64,000 bases of DNA from Cronobacter condimenti 1330 (lineage in GTDB: Bacteria > Pseudomonadota > Gammaproteobacteria > Enterobacterales > Enterobacteriaceae): positions 496,001-560,000 of the forward strand of contig NZ_CP012264.1 in the NCBI RefSeq assembly GCF_001277255.1, written 5' to 3'. This document shows, piece after piece, positions 8,678 through 16,948 of this stretch. The notes under the pieces were generated by a model, which worked only from the letters and a program-made list of their open reading frames with translations, was not told the DNA's origin and searched no databases. The position numbers were made by a program, and so were the translations under genes. The stretch's first letter is position 1, and each line of letters starts with the position of its first letter.

Positions 8678-9268
8678 TTAATCATCCTGGTGTGGAAATA
8701 ATGTGTTATCGATTAAATCGCACAGGCAGTTTACCGTCAGCATGTGCATCTCCTGAATGCGCGCGCTGCGATGGGAGGGGATACGGATCTCCACATCCTG
8801 CGGGCCCAGAAGCCCGGCCAGCTCGCCGCCGTCGTAGCCCGTCAGCGCCACGATAGTCATATCGCGGGTCACAGCAGCTTCAACGGCTTTGACGATATCG
8901 CGACTGTTGCCACGCGTGGAGATAGCGAGCAGCACATCCCCGGCATGGCCCAGCGCACGCACCTGTTTGGCATACACTTCATCATGCAGCCTGTCGTTGC
9001 TTATCGCCGTTAAGACCACATTATCGGTATTAAGTGCAATGGCGGGTAAACTGGGCCGCTCCGTTTCAAAACGATTAATCATGCTGGCCGCGAAATGCTG
9101 CGCGTTAGCGCCGGACGTGCCGTTGCCGCAGCAGAGGATTTTGTTGCCGTTGAGGAGAGACTGAACCAGGGTCATGGCCGCACGAGAAATCGCATCCGGG
9201 AGTGCTTCCGCCGCCGCAATCTGGGTTTGAATGCTTTCCGTAAAGCAGACTTTGATTCTTTCTAGCAC
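8678..9268 (-). CDS. diaA: DnaA initiator-associating protein DiaA (SIS domain)
   Basis: A 196-residue SIS-domain protein, nearly identical in layout to E. coli DiaA, which forms a tetramer that binds several DnaA molecules and promotes orderly assembly at oriC. The phosphosugar-type loop GNGTSGANAQHF is at about residues 49-60. The start is GTG at 9268, with AAGGAT upstream; no ATG fits better. It lies 26 bases downstream of yraN. Confidence 0.94.
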   Translation of the reverse strand: MLERIKVCFTESIQTQIAAAEALPDAISRAAMTLVQSLLNGNKILCCGNGTSGANAQHFAASMINRFETERPSLPAIALNTDNVVLTAISNDRLHDEVYAKQVRALGHAGDVLLAISTRGNSRDIVKAVEAAVTRDMTIVALTGYDGGELAGLLGPQDVEIRIPSHRSARIQEMHMLTVNCLCDLIDNTLFPHQDD

Positions 9269-9294
9269 GATTATCCTTTGAGCGTTACGTCAGT

Positions 9295-9690
9295 TCAGGC
9301 GTGGAGCGAAAAGGCGTTCGCAATCCACTCGATTTCATTGCCGGTGAAGGCTAACACATCGAACCGGCAATCCACAGTATCAAAGCTCCCATTGTGGCGC
9401 GCGAGCCACAACCGGGCGGCATGTAACAATTTTTGCTGTTTGCTGCGGGTGACACTGGCGGCGGCTCCGCCATAAAGGCTGGCGCGTCGGTAGCGCACCT
9501 CGACGAACACCGTTACGCCACGGTCATTCATAATGAGATCGATTTCGCCGCCGCGCTCATGCGCATTGGCGGCGATAAAACGCAATCCCTTGCGCTCAAG
9601 AAAGGCGCGCGCCTGCGCTTCGAAGGCGGCGCCAGTCTCTTTGCGACTCAGTTGGCCGGAACCAACTGTCCTTGCTGGTATTTGAGCCAC
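9295..9690 (-). CDS. yraN: UPF0102 family endonuclease-like protein YraN
   Basis: A 131-residue UPF0102 protein with a restriction-endonuclease-like core. The candidate catalytic residues are visible as GGEIDLI followed by VFVEVRYR, the D...ExK-type arrangement with R/Y variation. The biological role is unclear. Its 5' end overlaps the 3' end of lpoA by 43 bases in another frame, as in E. coli, which implies translational coupling. Confidence 0.9.
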   Translation of the reverse strand: MAQIPARTVGSGQLSRKETGAAFEAQARAFLERKGLRFIAANAHERGGEIDLIMNDRGVTVFVEVRYRRASLYGGAAASVTRSKQQKLLHAARLWLARHNGSFDTVDCRFDVLAFTGNEIEWIANAFSLHA

Positions 9691-11732
9691 GTTAACTTCC
9701 TGTTAATCACGCAGTCCTGTGTAGCGCTCAGTGCCCCGGTGTTGCCGCTAAGCTGGAAACCGGGCACCTGGCGCATCTGGGAGAAATGGTTCGCAAGCGA
9801 CCAGGCATCCACGCCCATCGCATAGAGGCGCGCCAGCGAATAGTCGTTATTCACCGCTGAAAGCGCCTGCTGCATCAGCGCCGGGTTGCTGCCTGCGAGC
9901 ATCGGGATATCGCTAAACTCCAGTCCTTCCATCTCCAGACGGAAGTCCGGGCCTGCGCCACCCTGGGCGCTGCGGGAGCTGGCGTAAAGCGCCGCGCCGC
10001 TGTGGCTGCCGGCACGCATGGCGATCATCGGCTTAATCAGCGCAATTTCCGCAGGGGTCGCGAGGATATAGACCGCGTCCACTTTGCCGCTGCTGCCCGC
10101 CGTGATCTGCGCGTCGGTCGGCGGTGCCGGGATAGACAGGCCGCCGATAGTCACCGGTTGCTGCTGCGGCAAGCTGGCAGCGACAGGCGAGCCGGTCAGC
10201 GCGATGCCGGTGCCACCATTAATGTTCATCTTAAGCTCGTTAACGGAGCCAAATTTCTGTTGCAACACGGTGCCGCCACCAAGCTGCGTCCAGCGATCGG
10301 CGAAGGCTTTTGTCACACGGTCGCCCAGCGCGCTGTAAGGCACCAGCAGCAGCGGCGCACGTTTGCCTTCCTGCCAGATATGCGCGGCGGCATCGGCGGC
10401 CTCATCTTCCGGCGAGAGCGCGAAATAACACACGTTCGGGCGGTTCTGCACGGTTTCCGGCTGGTTAAGTGCCAGCACGTTCAGCGGCGTGCCGGTTTTC
10501 AGCAGACCGTCCACGCTCTCTTTAAGCAGTGGACCGACAACCAGGCTTGCGCCGTCCTGCTGTGCCTGTGCGAGGATCTGCGTGATGGTCTGTGAGCTGG
10601 TGTCATAGACTTTGATTTCCGCCGATGGGTTCGCCGGCGCAGCGGTAACCGGTGGCGCCACGGCAGGTTGCGATTCAGGCTGGCTTTGTTGTGCGACAGG
10701 CTGTGCGGCCAGATCGTCAACCGGGGCGGCGGCAGGGCTTGCCACGGCGTCGGCAGGGCTTGCCACGGCGTCGGCCGCGGCGGTCTGCGGTGCCTGATCG
10801 TTATCCGTGTTCTGCGCGGCAGCGTTATCCGCAGGCGCCGTTACTGGCGCCTGTACGGCAACCGGGCTGGTGCCCGCATTTTTTGCGGCTTCAAACCCCT
10901 GCTGAATGGCGCGACTAAAGACCGCCGCCTGGCCGTTTAACGGCAGCAACAGCGCAATTTTATCGGCGGAAGCCGGTTTGTAGTTTTGCAGGTTGGCAAG
11001 TTGCGTCGGCAGCATTTTCGCGCCCGGGTTTTGCGGATAGCGGGTCTGCCAGTCTTTTACGCCCGCCTGGAGCATTTTCGGGTCATTGCGGTTATCAAAC
11101 CAGACGCGTTGCAGATCGAGCCAGCCTTGCAGCGTATTTTCGTCAGCGTTAATCACCAGCGACTTTGCCTGATCTTGCGACATCTGCGAAAGCGCCTGCC
11201 AGGTGGCGTCGATGTTTTTCTGTTTGGCCGGGCCTTGCAGCAGCGGCTCCTGCGCAATCAGGGCGCGCAGCAGTTCGAGCGATGGACGGCCCTGGCTTGC
11301 GTCAATTTTCGCCTGCCAGTAACGGGCTTTCTGCTCGTCGTTAAGATCAGCCAGATTGATTTTCTCAAGCAGCGCCAGAGCGCCCTGATAATCCTGCTGC
11401 GCGAGTTTTATCTGTGCTTCCAGCAGTGACGCTTCGCGGCGCTGGGCGTTGGTCAGGTTCTGCGGCAGCTCGCCGTACAGCGTGATGGCGCGCTCGCGTT
11501 TGCCTTCGCCGAGCAGTGCACGTATGGCGAGTAATTGCCAGTTGGTCTTGCTATCATCACGGCTTTGCTCCATCTGATGCAGATAAAAGCCTGAATCCGC
11601 TTTGGCTTCGCCCTGCATATGTGCAGTGCTCTGGTCAGGCGTCTGCGTGCCGCAGCCTGCGAAAAATAGAGCTGCCAGCAGGACAGGCAGACAACGCGCG
11701 GCTTTAGAGCCGGAAAGTTTAGAAGGTACCAT
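9648..11732 (-). CDS. lpoA: Penicillin-binding protein 1A activator, lipoprotein LpoA
   Basis: A 694-residue outer-membrane lipoprotein that reaches through the periplasm to stimulate the transpeptidase PBP1A. The ATG at 11732 begins a signal peptide ending in the lipobox FFAGC (C27); a long in-frame extension upstream has no signal and overlaps the rsmI control region, so it was rejected. The order is an N-terminal TPR-like helical domain, a low-complexity Ala/Pro/Gln linker near residues 280-350, and a C-terminal periplasmic-binding-protein-like (LppC) domain. It is slightly longer than E. coli LpoA (678), with the extra length in the linker, where the DNA is tandemly repeated. Confidence 0.93.
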   Translation of the reverse strand: MVPSKLSGSKAARCLPVLLAALFFAGCGTQTPDQSTAHMQGEAKADSGFYLHQMEQSRDDSKTNWQLLAIRALLGEGKRERAITLYGELPQNLTNAQRREASLLEAQIKLAQQDYQGALALLEKINLADLNDEQKARYWQAKIDASQGRPSLELLRALIAQEPLLQGPAKQKNIDATWQALSQMSQDQAKSLVINADENTLQGWLDLQRVWFDNRNDPKMLQAGVKDWQTRYPQNPGAKMLPTQLANLQNYKPASADKIALLLPLNGQAAVFSRAIQQGFEAAKNAGTSPVAVQAPVTAPADNAAAQNTDNDQAPQTAAADAVASPADAVASPAAAPVDDLAAQPVAQQSQPESQPAVAPPVTAAPANPSAEIKVYDTSSQTITQILAQAQQDGASLVVGPLLKESVDGLLKTGTPLNVLALNQPETVQNRPNVCYFALSPEDEAADAAAHIWQEGKRAPLLLVPYSALGDRVTKAFADRWTQLGGGTVLQQKFGSVNELKMNINGGTGIALTGSPVAASLPQQQPVTIGGLSIPAPPTDAQITAGSSGKVDAVYILATPAEIALIKPMIAMRAGSHSGAALYASSRSAQGGAGPDFRLEMEGLEFSDIPMLAGSNPALMQQALSAVNNDYSLARLYAMGVDAWSLANHFSQMRQVPGFQLSGNTGALSATQDCVINRKLTWLKYQQGQLVPAN
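10731..10772. repeat. Two exact 21-bp tandem copies inside lpoA
   Basis: The 21-base unit beginning GGCAGGGCTTGCCACGGCGT is present twice head-to-tail and encodes a duplicated seven-residue block (reading ...DAVASPADAVASPA...) in the flexible linker of LpoA. The unit keeps frame, so copy-number change would lengthen or shorten the linker without truncating the protein. Confidence 0.9.
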
Positions 11733-11795
11733 GCTGTATCCAGTGGTTTTTTTCTGGTGAATGTTCAATTTTAAATCGGCAATACGGACGAAACA

Positions 11796-12656
11796 ATGAA
11801 ACAAAACGATTCGGCGCAGAATTCTCAGGGCCAGCTCTATATTGTCCCGACGCCTATCGGCAATCTTGGCGACATTACGCAACGTGCCCTGACAGTATTG
11901 CAGTCCGTCGATCTTATCGCCGCTGAGGATACCCGTCATACCGGTCTGCTGCTGCAACATTTTGCTATCAGCGCCCGGCTTTTTGCGCTACATGACCATA
12001 ACGAACAGCAAAAAGCGGAAACGCTCATCGCCAAATTGCGCGAAGGACAAAACATCGCGCTCGTCTCTGACGCCGGTACGCCGCTGATTAACGACCCGGG
12101 CTACCATCTGGTGCGCGCCTGCCGTGAAGCCGGTCTGCGCGTGGTGCCGCTGCCGGGGCCATGTGCCGCGATCGCCGCGCTTTCCGCGGCAGGTTTGCCG
12201 TCAGACCGCTTCTGTTATGAGGGCTTTTTGCCAGCAAAATCTAAAGGCCGCCGCGACGTGCTGAAAGCACTGGAGCAAGAACCGCGCACGCTGATTTTTT
12301 ATGAATCTACGCACCGTCTGCTGGAAAGTCTTGAAGATATGGTCGCTGTCTGGGGCGAGGCGCGTTATGTGGTACTGGCCCGCGAACTCACCAAAACCTG
12401 GGAGACCATCCACGGCGCGCCGGTAGGTGAACTCCTTGCGTGGATAAAAGACGATGAAAACCGTCGTAAGGGTGAAATGGTGCTGATCGTCGAAGGACAT
12501 AAAGCACAGGAAGATGCGCTGCCGCCGGACGCACTGCGCACGCTGGCGCTGCTGCAGGCCGAACTGCCGCTGAAAAAAGCCGCGGCGCTGGCGGCGGAGA
12601 TCCACGGCGTGAAAAAGAACGCGCTGTACAAATATGCGCTCGAGCAGCAGGGCTGA
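11796..12656 (+). CDS. rsmI: 16S rRNA 2'-O-ribose C1402 methyltransferase RsmI
   Basis: A 286-residue SAM-dependent tetrapyrrole-methylase-fold enzyme that methylates the ribose of C1402 in the ribosomal P site, with RsmH acting on the base. Family motifs are visible: IVPTPIGNLGDIT near residue 17, AAEDTRHTG near 49 and SDAGTPLINDPG near 90. It is divergent from lpoA across 63 bases. In E. coli rsmI and rnpB are separated by more than 20 kb; here rnpB follows after about 60 bases. Confidence 0.95.
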   Translation: MKQNDSAQNSQGQLYIVPTPIGNLGDITQRALTVLQSVDLIAAEDTRHTGLLLQHFAISARLFALHDHNEQQKAETLIAKLREGQNIALVSDAGTPLINDPGYHLVRACREAGLRVVPLPGPCAAIAALSAAGLPSDRFCYEGFLPAKSKGRRDVLKALEQEPRTLIFYESTHRLLESLEDMVAVWGEARYVVLARELTKTWETIHGAPVGELLAWIKDDENRRKGEMVLIVEGHKAQEDALPPDALRTLALLQAELPLKKAAALAAEIHGVKKNALYKYALEQQG

Positions 12657-12679
12657 CGGCCGATAAACCGTGATGGGGC

Positions 12680-12708
12680 GTGACAGCGACTGGCAAATCC
12701 TCTATACT
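12680..12708 (+). promoter_or_regulatory. Likely rnpB promoter
   Basis: A -35-like GTGACA (12680-12685) and a -10 TATACT (12703-12708) are separated by 17 bases, and the RNA start at 12716 lies seven bases after the -10. The GC-rich stretch between -10 and +1 resembles stringent or growth-rate-controlled promoters. Confidence 0.75.
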
Positions 12709-12715
12709 CCGCGCC

Positions 12716-13090
<375 letters not shown>

Positions 13091-13095
13091 CTTTA

Positions 13096-13126
13096 AAAAC
13101 CCCGCTTCGGCGGGGTTTTTGCTTTT
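13096..13126 (+). terminator. Rho-independent terminator of rnpB
   Basis: AAAACCCCG and CGGGGTTTT arms surround a CTTCGG-type tetraloop and are followed by a T-rich run. This is a textbook terminator directly after the M1 RNA sequence. Confidence 0.95.
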
Positions 13127-13146
13127 TTGGATCTCAAGTCGGTCGC

Positions 13147-13683
13147 TTAAAGATGCTGTACGGAAACGGTCAGGGATGACTGCACCTTACCTGCACTGGG
13201 GTTATCGTTTACTTTGACCATCCCGATAAAGAAGGGGAAGCGGCCATCACTTAATGGGAGGTTTTCGTTGATATTAAATCGAACACCTTCGGACGAATAT
13301 AAACCGACGGCGATACCTTTTGCCGCGGTGTCGTCATTTAACGTATTGGCAAGGACAGTGCTGTCATTACTATCTGCTGCGCCGTTAAACGTCAGCGCCG
13401 TATGGGCGTAGTAATTATCGGTATCGCTATCATCTTTGCAGCCTGTACCCGTAACGGTGGCGACGACCAGTACGGATGATGTCGTATTTATTGTGCTGGT
13501 GGCGGCCGTGGGTAACTGCTCAATTTTCCGGGTCCCTAAATCGGCCGTCGTGCGGCTCAGGGACACTGAGCAACGGTAAGGCTGATTTACACTTCCGGCG
13601 ATAGACAGGGTTGAGGGTTGATCCTCTGCCGCGAGGCAGGCTGTGCTCAATAACGTTAGCCCAAGTAGTGCGATTTTCTTCAT
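13147..13683 (-). CDS. Solitary fimbrial major-subunit-like protein
   Basis: A 178-residue secreted protein. A signal peptide ends around STACLA-AED, and the mature part looks like a chaperone-usher pilin: two cysteines (C38 and C82) spaced like the pilin disulfide, a beta-rich Ser/Thr/Asn composition and a C-terminal SLTVSVQHL strand. No chaperone, usher or adhesin gene lies nearby. E. coli carries the yraHIJK fimbrial genes next to rsmI, so this may be a remnant or independent relative of that locus. Whether it is assembled by machinery encoded elsewhere is unknown. AGAGG precedes the ATG. Confidence 0.72.
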   Translation of the reverse strand: MKKIALLGLTLLSTACLAAEDQPSTLSIAGSVNQPYRCSVSLSRTTADLGTRKIEQLPTAATSTINTTSSVLVVATVTGTGCKDDSDTDNYYAHTALTFNGAADSNDSTVLANTLNDDTAAKGIAVGLYSSEGVRFNINENLPLSDGRFPFFIGMVKVNDNPSAGKVQSSLTVSVQHL

Positions 13684-13995
13684 ATTTTACCTCTGATCAT
13701 CCTCATCATTTTTTTCCTTAATCCGGAGCGAGCCCAGAATCAGCCGCCATTTTCATGAGCTGTGCGTTTGAAATTATGCTTTTGATGCGAAGGGCAGCTA
13801 AACGATGGAAAAATCAGAAACTGACAGTGTAAAGAGACACAGATGGATGTGAGACAGCGGTCGTAGTGGCGACCGGTGTGTTACCTGGCCTGCGGGATGG
13901 TTTGCCATCAGAACGGAAGAACACCCGTAACAGAGCGCGACAAAGGAAGAAAAACAGGAGCAGGCGAGCCGGCAGGCCCGCCCGGAGAGCGTACG
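13684..13995. other. Intergenic region upstream of the fimbrial gene
   Basis: This 312-base stretch lies between the fimbrial start and the end of yhaL. I see no convincing gene, RNA or strong sigma-70 promoter. It should contain the fimbrial promoter and the 3' end of the yhaL transcript. Open frames here lack ribosome sites and resemble nothing known. Confidence 0.5.
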
Positions 13996-14172
13996 TCAGG
14001 CGGCTTCTTCCTCGGCCAGGCGTACTTCGGCTTCAGCGATAATGGCTTCCAGCTCGCTGAGCATACAATCGTAGGAAAACTCGTGTTGCGCTCCGGCGCG
14101 TGTGTGCGCTTCCTGCATGGCGGGTGAAACAGTCAACTGCGTGACTTTCTTTTGCTGTGTGATGGTACTCAT
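13996..14172 (-). CDS. yhaL: Small protein YhaL
   Basis: A 58-residue protein. Its C-terminal half, reading CMLSELEAIIAEAEVRLAEE, closely matches E. coli YhaL (54 residues), and it occupies the same position next to yhaK. The C-terminal region is acidic and helical, probably coiled-coil, and the N-terminus is basic. Function is unknown. The ATG at 14172 is preceded by GGAGTCAGAAA, an acceptable ribosome site. It starts 35 bases after the yhaK stop and probably shares its transcript. Confidence 0.85.
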   Translation of the reverse strand: MSTITQQKKVTQLTVSPAMQEAHTRAGAQHEFSYDCMLSELEAIIAEAEVRLAEEEAA

Positions 14173-14207
14173 TTTCTGACTCCTGATGCAGCGATCTGCA
14201 TCTTCTG

Positions 14208-14909
14208 TTACACCGGCAAATCTACCAGTAAAGCGCGCAGCGGCGAACCGGCGATGAGGGTTATGTTAGCCTCGTCACGAATAAATGCGCCGTCTCCGCA
14301 GGTTAATGCCTCTTTGCCGTCTGTTTCGGTTTTTGCGTGCACCGTGCCGTGGATGGATTGCAGGTACGCACGCGGTCCGTTCAGCGGCAGGCTTACGGAT
14401 TCCCCTTCGTTGAGGGCGATATGCCACAACCAGACGTGCTGGCGCAACTGCAGGCTGCCGTCAGCGCCATCTGGCGAGGCGATAAGCTGGCGCGCCTGCG
14501 GGCCAATCGTCATCGTCTGCACCGCCGCGTTTTCGCGTTCCGGGCAGGCGTCGAGCCAGAGCTGCATCCGCGTTAGCGACTGATCTTTGCTCAGATTATG
14601 TTCGCTGTAACTCACGCCCGGTTGGGTGGAAAGCAACAGCGCCTCGCCCGCTTTCGCGCGCAGGTGATTCCCTTCGCTGTCACGGTATTCCGCCTCGCCG
14701 TCGAGGATCAGGTTAAGAATATCGACTTTCGGGTAAGTGCGCGGCTGAAATGCAGCGCCCGGCGCCAGCACTTCCTGGTTCAGGACACGGAGCGAAGCAT
14801 ACCCCAACAATTTTGGATCGAAATAGTGGCCAAAGGAAAAGGTATAGCGAGCCTGCAGCCACCCATAGTCAGCTTGCCCACACTGTTTGGCTGTTCTCGT
14901 GATAATCAT
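14208..14909 (-). CDS. yhaK: Pirin-like bicupin YhaK
   Basis: A 233-residue bicupin of the pirin family, the same length as E. coli YhaK, a cytosolic protein proposed as a redox-sensitive marker (nitrosative or oxidative stress). The characteristic block HYFDPKLLGYASLRVLNQEV lies near residues 28-47. Unlike canonical pirins, YhaK lacks a complete metal-binding His set, so enzymatic activity is uncertain. It is divergent from yhaJ across about 100 bases, the usual layout for a LysR regulator and its target. Confidence 0.92.
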   Translation of the reverse strand: MIITRTAKQCGQADYGWLQARYTFSFGHYFDPKLLGYASLRVLNQEVLAPGAAFQPRTYPKVDILNLILDGEAEYRDSEGNHLRAKAGEALLLSTQPGVSYSEHNLSKDQSLTRMQLWLDACPERENAAVQTMTIGPQARQLIASPDGADGSLQLRQHVWLWHIALNEGESVSLPLNGPRAYLQSIHGTVHAKTETDGKEALTCGDGAFIRDEANITLIAGSPLRALLVDLPV

Positions 14910-15010
14910 AATTTACCTCTCTTGACAGGCTTTTATGTTAAGGGTGTGGACGCTGCATTGTTAGCCAGTTAATCTGCTTGGTATATTCAAATTTCCTGAA
15001 CGAGAACCTG

Positions 15011-15910
15011 ATGGCTAAAGAAAGGGCATTGACGCTGGAGGCGCTGCGCGTCATGGATGCTATCGACCGGCGCGGCAGTTTCGCCGCCGCGGCTGACGAA
15101 CTGGGACGCGTGCCTTCTGCATTAAGCTACACCATGCAGAAGCTGGAGGAGGAGCTGGATGTGGTGCTTTTCGACCGCTCCGGACACCGTACCAAGTTCA
15201 CTAACGTGGGCCGTATGCTGCTGGAGCGCGGTCGCGTGCTGCTGGAGGCGGCGGATAAGCTCACAACCGACGCTGAAGCGCTGGCGCGCGGCTGGGAAAC
15301 GCACCTGACCATCGTCGCCGAAGCGCTGGTGCCCACGCACTGTCTGTTCCCGCTCGTTGAAAAACTTGCGTCGAAAGCTAATACCCAGCTCTCTTTCATT
15401 ACCGAAGTGCTGGCGGGCGCCTGGGAGCGTCTGGAGCAAGGGCGCGCCGATATCGTCATCGCGCCGGATATGCACTTTCGCTCGTCGTCGGAAATCAATT
15501 CCCGCAAGCTTTATACGCTGATGAATGTCTATGTCGCGGCGCCGGATCACCCCATCCATCACGAACCAGAACCGCTGTCTGAAGTCACTCGCGTGAAATA
15601 TCGCGGCGTGGCAGTGGCGGATACCGCGCGTGAACGCCCAGTGCTGACGGTACAGCTGCTGGATAAACAGCCGAGGCTGACGGTGACATCCATTGAAGAT
15701 AAACGCCAGGCGCTGCTCGCCGGGCTGGGCGTGGCGACCATGCCCTATCCGCTGGTGGAGAAAGATATTGCTGAAGGGCGGCTGCGCGTGGTTAGCCCGG
15801 AGTCCACCAGCGAGGTGGACATCATCATGGCGTGGCGGCGCGACAGCATGGGCGAGGCGAAAGCGTGGTGTCTGCGTGAAATCCCGAAACTCTTTAACGT
15901 GAAACGTTAA
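15011..15910 (+). CDS. yhaJ: LysR-type transcriptional regulator YhaJ
   Basis: A 299-residue LysR regulator with an N-terminal winged helix-turn-helix (residues 1-65, including RGSFAAAADELGRVPSALS) and a type 2 periplasmic-binding-like effector domain. In E. coli YhaJ activates yqjF and has been linked to virulence gene control; yqjF lies 8.6 kb away in this window. The ATG at 15011 gives the E. coli N-terminus MAKERALTLEAL. Its stop codon overlaps the stop of the convergent scrR by four bases, which marks the edge of the sucrose insertion. Confidence 0.93.
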   Translation: MAKERALTLEALRVMDAIDRRGSFAAAADELGRVPSALSYTMQKLEEELDVVLFDRSGHRTKFTNVGRMLLERGRVLLEAADKLTTDAEALARGWETHLTIVAEALVPTHCLFPLVEKLASKANTQLSFITEVLAGAWERLEQGRADIVIAPDMHFRSSSEINSRKLYTLMNVYVAAPDHPIHHEPEPLSEVTRVKYRGVAVADTARERPVLTVQLLDKQPRLTVTSIEDKRQALLAGLGVATMPYPLVEKDIAEGRLRVVSPESTSEVDIIMAWRRDSMGEAKAWCLREIPKLFNVKR

Positions 15911-16944
15911 TCCGCCGAATGCCGCCATTGCAGCGTCGCTGGCAGGTAGCGCTGCAGCGGCGTCGGTTCATGGTCATCCACCAGTTGGGTGATCATCTCA
16001 AAGCAATCCAGCGCCAGTTGACGGCAATCCTGCTGGACGGTGTCGATACGAACCGACAGCGAATCATACAGATAATGATCGTCAAAACTCGCAAGATGGA
16101 TGTCGCTTTCCAGCAGACGATGCTGGCTCATATAACGCAGCACCCCTTCCAGCAGGCCGCAGGCGGCGGTAAAAAGCGCTTTCGGTGGACGTCCGAGCTT
16201 CGCGCAAAGCGCGGCGAACATTTCATAGCCGCTACTTGGATGATAATTACCGTGAATGATCCACTCGGGGCGTAGCTCCACACCTGCCCGCGTCAGGCCT
16301 TGCTTAAAGCCTTCAAGCCGATCGCGTGTTGGAGAGAGGCGCGGCTGGCCGCCCAGGAAGTAGAACTCGTCAGGATGCTGGCGGGCAATACGCTCGACCA
16401 GGTCGGCCGTCGGCGTGACGGAATCGGTTATCACCAGCGGCAGTTGGGTGTCGTTCATATGGCGGTCGAAAAGCACCACCGGGAGTTGTTCGCTGAGCTT
16501 CACATAATCGCTGTCGCTCAACATGCTGGAGGCGACGATAAGTCCGTCCACCTGGCGCGACACCAGGTTATTGACCACTACGGTCTCCTGCCCTGGATTT
16601 TCATCGGTGCAGGAGATAAGGAGCTGAAGCCCCGCTTCGCGGCACAGCGTTTCCAGTTCATAAGAGAACACCGCGAAACCATAGTTGGTTATCTCTGGTA
16701 CCACCAGGCCGAGCGTATGACTGCGGTTATTGCGCAGCAGACGGGCGTGGATGCTCGGCTGATAATGGTGTTGCTGGGCGATGGCGAGAACGCGCTCGCG
16801 CGTCTCCTGCGCGACGCGCAGCTCTTTGCCCCTGCCATTCAGCACCAGGCTGGCGGTGGCTTTGGAAACCCCCGCCAGGGCGGCGATATCACTGATAGTA
16901 ACGCGTTTGGTTTTTCGCACGGCTTCGGTTCGGTTAGTGGTCAA
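15907..16944 (-). CDS. scrR: Sucrose operon repressor ScrR (LacI family)
   Basis: A LacI/GalR-family repressor of about 345 residues. The helix-turn-helix VTISDIAALAGVSKATASL is near residues 15-33, followed by a hinge and a sugar-binding domain. ScrR represses scrK and scrYAB and is released by fructose or fructose-1-phosphate. The listed start is TTG at 16944, four bases after the scrB stop with GAGGG very close; a GTG at 16920 is an alternative giving an N-terminus nearer to known ScrR proteins. It is the last gene after scrB, probably partly co-transcribed. Confidence 0.92.
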   Translation of the reverse strand: MTTNRTEAVRKTKRVTISDIAALAGVSKATASLVLNGRGKELRVAQETRERVLAIAQQHHYQPSIHARLLRNNRSHTLGLVVPEITNYGFAVFSYELETLCREAGLQLLISCTDENPGQETVVVNNLVSRQVDGLIVASSMLSDSDYVKLSEQLPVVLFDRHMNDTQLPLVITDSVTPTADLVERIARQHPDEFYFLGGQPRLSPTRDRLEGFKQGLTRAGVELRPEWIIHGNYHPSSGYEMFAALCAKLGRPPKALFTAACGLLEGVLRYMSQHRLLESDIHLASFDDHYLYDSLSVRIDTVQQDCRQLALDCFEMITQLVDDHEPTPLQRYLPATLQWRHSAD

Positions 16945-16948
16945 ACCC

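Noticed and set aside
13147..13683. Functional chaperone-usher fimbrial operon
   Set aside because: Only one pilin-like gene is present; no chaperone, usher or adhesin lies within the window.
13876..14127. Open frame of 83 codons on the plus strand over yhaL
   Set aside because: It overlaps the recognisable yhaL gene on the other strand and has no ribosome site.
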